DNA of 5,633 nt. Source: Patescibacteria group bacterium. GTDB lineage: Bacteria > Patescibacteriota > Microgenomatia > UBA10105 > UBA927. The stretch is taken from assembly GCA_003545435.1 (NCBI GenBank), contig DPYI01000004.1:8834-14466 (forward strand). The letters run 5' to 3'. The position numbers and the translations under genes were made by a program. Below are positions 3,475 to 5,633 of this stretch, one piece after another; the first letter of the stretch is position 1, and each line of letters starts with the position of its first letter. Below the pieces are notes generated by a model. It was not told the DNA's origin. It saw nothing but the letters and a program-made list of their open reading frames with translations, and made no database searches.

Positions 3475-5115
3475 ATGATGCGCTTCCTCACGTTTTTCAA
3501 AAAGGAAACAACGATTGCCGGGATTCTCATTGCGATGATCCTCGGACTCAGCCTTCTTCCCGACATCATCAAATGGCAGAAAACGCCTCCGGGCCGCGTA
3601 TACATTCCGATACACAACAACCTCTATGACTATGCACTGTACGTCAACTATATACGGCAGGGACTGGACGGACAGTCGGTTCTTTTTGACCGGTTTACGA
3701 CGGAGGAACATCAGGGAACACTTGCCAATCCTTTTTATCTTGTCCTGGGGAGAATATGGCGCATCACCGGCATCCGCGATGCCCACATCGTCTATCTCAT
3801 AACGCGGATTCTTTTAGGATTAGTGTGGACGCTCATAGTCTATGGGTATATCAGGCGGTCCATACAGTCTAAAACCGGACGGATCCTCGCGCTGTTTTTT
3901 GTTCTCTATGGAGCCAGTGTCCCTCTTTTTCAATGGTCGGAAAAAGGATTGACCATATCTTCCTTTATGGCGTGGTGGTCTGAGCTGGATCCTCTGTCCC
4001 GTGCCACGTTTCTGCCCGCGCACCTCATGGGACACATCCTTCTTTTACTGACCATCACGCTCTTTACATTCAATTATAGGATCTCCAAGACGACGTTTTG
4101 GAGATCCTCTTGTATGATATTGGGGACGATCACTGGATTTTTCGCAGGCCTCTTTCACACACCCAGCCTCACACTCCCTCTCCTCCTCCTCCCGATCTGG
4201 GCGGTCCTCACCAAACAATGGAAACGGTTCGTTTATCTTCTGATTTTGTTACCCCTATCCGCTCTTTCACTTCTCATTCTTTCCGGACAGTTTCAGAATA
4301 TGCCGTGGACCTTGGGATGGGATTATGAACGGCTTTCGTTTGCTGTTTCTTTTCCTGAATACCTGTTGGCCTTAGGCCCGATCGTACCTTTTGCATTTCT
4401 TGGGGTGTTTGTGGGAAATAGTACTCTGAAAGCACGGCTTGTCTGGATCCTGTGGATAGGGATTGGGTTTGGAGCGCTTCTTGTCACTCCCGTTCTTTTT
4501 CAGGGGCAGATTGCTGCATTCCGGTCTTTCCCGATCTCCAACATCCGGTTTTTACAGCTTGCCATCAATGTACCCTTGTCTATCCTTGCCGGTTTCGCGC
4601 TTCTTGAAATACGGAAACGGTTTGGGTACGCCCTTTTTTACGGTCTGGTAGGTATCGTATTCATCCTAACCTTCATCGGGTATCCGGCATGTCTTGGCAC
4701 ACACATCACGAACCAGTTCGGCGGACCGCTTTTTCAGTATCCGACCCGCTCATGGATGGAAGCAATCCGGACGCTTGACGCGGGAGACAGAGCCAAAGCT
4801 GTCTTGTCCATGCCGTTTGCAGGACTGGCAATCGCCATGAACACCGACAGGACCGTCTATATAGGAAGACTCACCTCAACCGTCAATATAGACCAAAAAA
4901 CTGATCTCGCGTGGAAAATCTACGGAGGAACCATGCCTGTCTGTGAGGCGTATTCCCTTTTGACGGATAACCGGATCAGTGAGGTATTTGTCGGCTACGA
5001 TGAAAAAATAGCAGGAGGTGATCTGACGGTCTATCCTTTTCTCCGGCTCAAACAGGATTTCGGGGATACGCAGATCTACCAGTTCACCGGAGAAAAGCCG
5101 GCAGAGTGTCCCTAA
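3475..5115 (+). CDS. Polytopic membrane protein, GT-C-like glycosyltransferase candidate
   Basis: Predicted 546-aa integral membrane protein with about 11 hydrophobic segments: roughly 12-32, 105-125, 135-152, 183-200, 211-228, 230-246, 252-270, 295-314, 322-340, 360-378 and 383-404. After the first segment a long outer loop carries PIHNNLYDYALY (45-56), with Asp52, and TTEEHQG (75-81). The PAHLMGH motif is at 181-187, and Arg358 lies in NIRFLQ just before a membrane segment. The last 140 residues (405-546) form a soluble, presumably outer, domain. This layout, with acidic residues in the first outer loop and a C-terminal globular domain, is that of GT-C enzymes (dolichyl/undecaprenyl-phosphate-sugar users such as GT39/GT83/PglB-type). 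Many CPR genomes carry such proteins as uncharacterised ones. The sugar and acceptor cannot be told. An in-frame TAG at 3463-3465 limits the start to 3475, or 3478 by the second ATG. The stop is TAA. Confidence 0.8.
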   Translation: MMRFLTFFKKETTIAGILIAMILGLSLLPDIIKWQKTPPGRVYIPIHNNLYDYALYVNYIRQGLDGQSVLFDRFTTEEHQGTLANPFYLVLGRIWRITGIRDAHIVYLITRILLGLVWTLIVYGYIRRSIQSKTGRILALFFVLYGASVPLFQWSEKGLTISSFMAWWSELDPLSRATFLPAHLMGHILLLLTITLFTFNYRISKTTFWRSSCMILGTITGFFAGLFHTPSLTLPLLLLPIWAVLTKQWKRFVYLLILLPLSALSLLILSGQFQNMPWTLGWDYERLSFAVSFPEYLLALGPIVPFAFLGVFVGNSTLKARLVWILWIGIGFGALLVTPVLFQGQIAAFRSFPISNIRFLQLAINVPLSILAGFALLEIRKRFGYALFYGLVGIVFILTFIGYPACLGTHITNQFGGPLFQYPTRSWMEAIRTLDAGDRAKAVLSMPFAGLAIAMNTDRTVYIGRLTSTVNIDQKTDLAWKIYGGTMPVCEAYSLLTDNRISEVFVGYDEKIAGGDLTVYPFLRLKQDFGDTQIYQFTGEKPAECP

Positions 5116-5119
5116 TTTT

Positions 5120-5137
5120 AGCACGCTCGTTCGTGCT
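5120..5137 (+). other. Hairpin just after the membrane-protein stop codon
   Basis: AGCACG (5120-5125) and CGTGCT (5132-5137) form a perfect 6-bp GC-rich stem with a 6-nt loop, starting 4 nt after the TAA and ending 5 nt before the next -35. No U-tract follows on either strand, so it is not a standard terminator. It could be a weak terminator, an mRNA 3'-end stabiliser, or a dyad operator for the adjoining promoter. Confidence 0.4.
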
Positions 5138-5142
5138 GCCTG

Positions 5143-5172
5143 TTGACAACAACAGGAAAAAACCTCTACAAT
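5143..5172 (+). promoter_or_regulatory. Near-consensus sigma70-type promoter of the 124-aa gene
   Basis: TTGACA (5143-5148) matches the -35 consensus fully. TACAAT (5167-5172) is a 5/6 match to the -10. The spacer is 18 nt. The predicted transcript starts near 5179, giving a leader of about 18 nt that contains the Shine-Dalgarno. The promoter lies in the 81-nt gap after the membrane-protein gene, so the downstream gene can be expressed independently. Confidence 0.75.
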
Positions 5173-5196
5173 GCGCTCCAGAAAGGAAATAGTCAT

Positions 5197-5571
5197 ATGT
5201 GTCCAGTGGCGTTTGAGATAGATGGGAATCTTCCTACAGTGGTCTCCTTCATAAAAGATGTCAATCTCGTCGTCTATGATAAAAACAAACAACAAGGAGC
5301 ACTATCGCTCCATTCCGAAGCATTAGGAGGAACAGCAAGGGCTTCAACGATTGTTGAGGGAGAAGAATGTTCTAACGCTATACCCATTCAACCTGGTAAA
5401 AAAATACCATTCGTGGGATATAACAGAGATGGCATTCCCATAAAGATAGTCGTGAGCGGTTTAACTCCGTTGGATACTCTGGCATTAGAAGATCTGCTTT
5501 TGGAATCAGACGAACTAGATCAGTCGGGGGTTATGCCGCTGTCTTTTGATAAAAAGTGGGACGTAAGCTGA
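5197..5571 (+). CDS. Hypothetical 124-aa acidic, beta-rich soluble protein
   Basis: Not recognised. The protein begins MCPVAFEIDGNLPTVVSF and ends with TGA. I count 18 Asp/Glu against 10 Lys/Arg, so it is acidic. Alternating hydrophobic stretches (VNLVVYD at 22-28, IPFVGY at 70-75, IPIKIVVSGL at 80-89) suggest a small beta domain. A short acidic helix follows at about 93-108 (LALEDLLLESDELD). There are no membrane segments or signal peptide. The start at 5197 is chosen over the upstream in-frame TTG at 5143 because that TTG is the -35 box of the promoter and the predicted transcript begins after it. AAAGGA (5182-5187) sits 9 nt before the ATG as a ribosome binding site. It follows the membrane-protein gene in the same direction but has its own promoter, so functional linkage is not implied. 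Confidence 0.75.
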   Translation: MCPVAFEIDGNLPTVVSFIKDVNLVVYDKNKQQGALSLHSEALGGTARASTIVEGEECSNAIPIQPGKKIPFVGYNRDGIPIKIVVSGLTPLDTLALEDLLLESDELDQSGVMPLSFDKKWDVS

Positions 5572-5609
5572 AGGAAAAAAAGAATTCTCCGCTGACCCAG
5601 TGCACACAG

Positions 5610-5623
5610 TTTAGCTTCGCAAG
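5610..5623. repeat. Inverted copy of the 14-bp TTTAGCTTCGCAAG repeat word
   Basis: This is the exact reverse complement of 2525-2538, 3 kb away, and again lies in intergenic DNA, here about 40 nt after a stop codon. The window ends 10 nt later, so a larger repeat element may continue beyond the edge. Confidence 0.65.
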
Positions 5624-5633
5624 ACCAGTCCGC

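Noticed and set aside
3433..3786. Minus-strand open frames over the start of the membrane-protein gene (also 3363-3620)
   Set aside because: They are antisense to a well-supported membrane protein, have no ribosome binding site that I can see and no protein-like pattern.
5143..5196. TTG start at 5143 for the last gene
   Set aside because: The TTG is the first three bases of a perfect -35 hexamer, so it would not be in the mRNA. The ATG at 5197 has a Shine-Dalgarno.

Overview
The window looks like a stretch of a Patescibacteria/CPR genome, most likely from the Microgenomates side. The lineage is inferred from gene style, not proven. The evidence is small unrecognised proteins, a GT-C-like membrane protein of a kind common in that group, a membrane-anchored GH18 enzyme, long AT-rich gene-poor spacers full of short palindromic and tandem repeats, and promoters placed almost on top of start codons. 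TGA is used as an ordinary stop (GH18 gene and the 124-aa gene), which argues against the SR1/Gracilibacteria code.

Layout. The left part is on the minus strand: the first 41 codons of an unrecognised Pro-rich protein running off the left edge (123 to 1), a spacer with a 78-bp palindromic repeat element, and a 580-aa gene (2094 to 352) for a membrane-anchored GH18 glycosidase with a C-terminal FecR-like domain. Upstream of it are a four-unit 9-bp tandem repeat and an AT-rich spacer (2182-2541) that ends in nested hairpins. Then comes a 72-aa hypothetical gene (2760 to 2542), also on the minus strand, with a GA dinucleotide tract just upstream of its start. The spacer 2761-3474 has no convincing gene. 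It holds an orphan minus-strand terminator and several inverted repeats. The right part is on the plus strand: a 546-aa polytopic membrane protein (3475-5115) resembling GT-C glycosyltransferases, then a 124-aa hypothetical protein (5197-5571) with its own near-consensus sigma70-type promoter and Shine-Dalgarno.

How the genes relate. The GH18/FecR protein and the GT-C-like protein both fit the cell surface, one cutting or binding glycans outside the membrane and one plausibly moving sugars across or onto the surface. They are divergently placed and separately transcribed, so no operon links them. Both have the same start arrangement: an extended -10 (TGnTAnnnT), exactly 6 nt, then ATG. That predicts leaderless mRNAs. 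In contrast, the 72-aa and 124-aa genes have Shine-Dalgarno sequences.

I do not see a defence system, CRISPR, transposase, tRNA or rRNA. The best leads are the shared leaderless promoter geometry, the GH18-FecR fusion, the GA tract sitting in a possible promoter spacer, and the families of dispersed short repeats confined to intergenic DNA.
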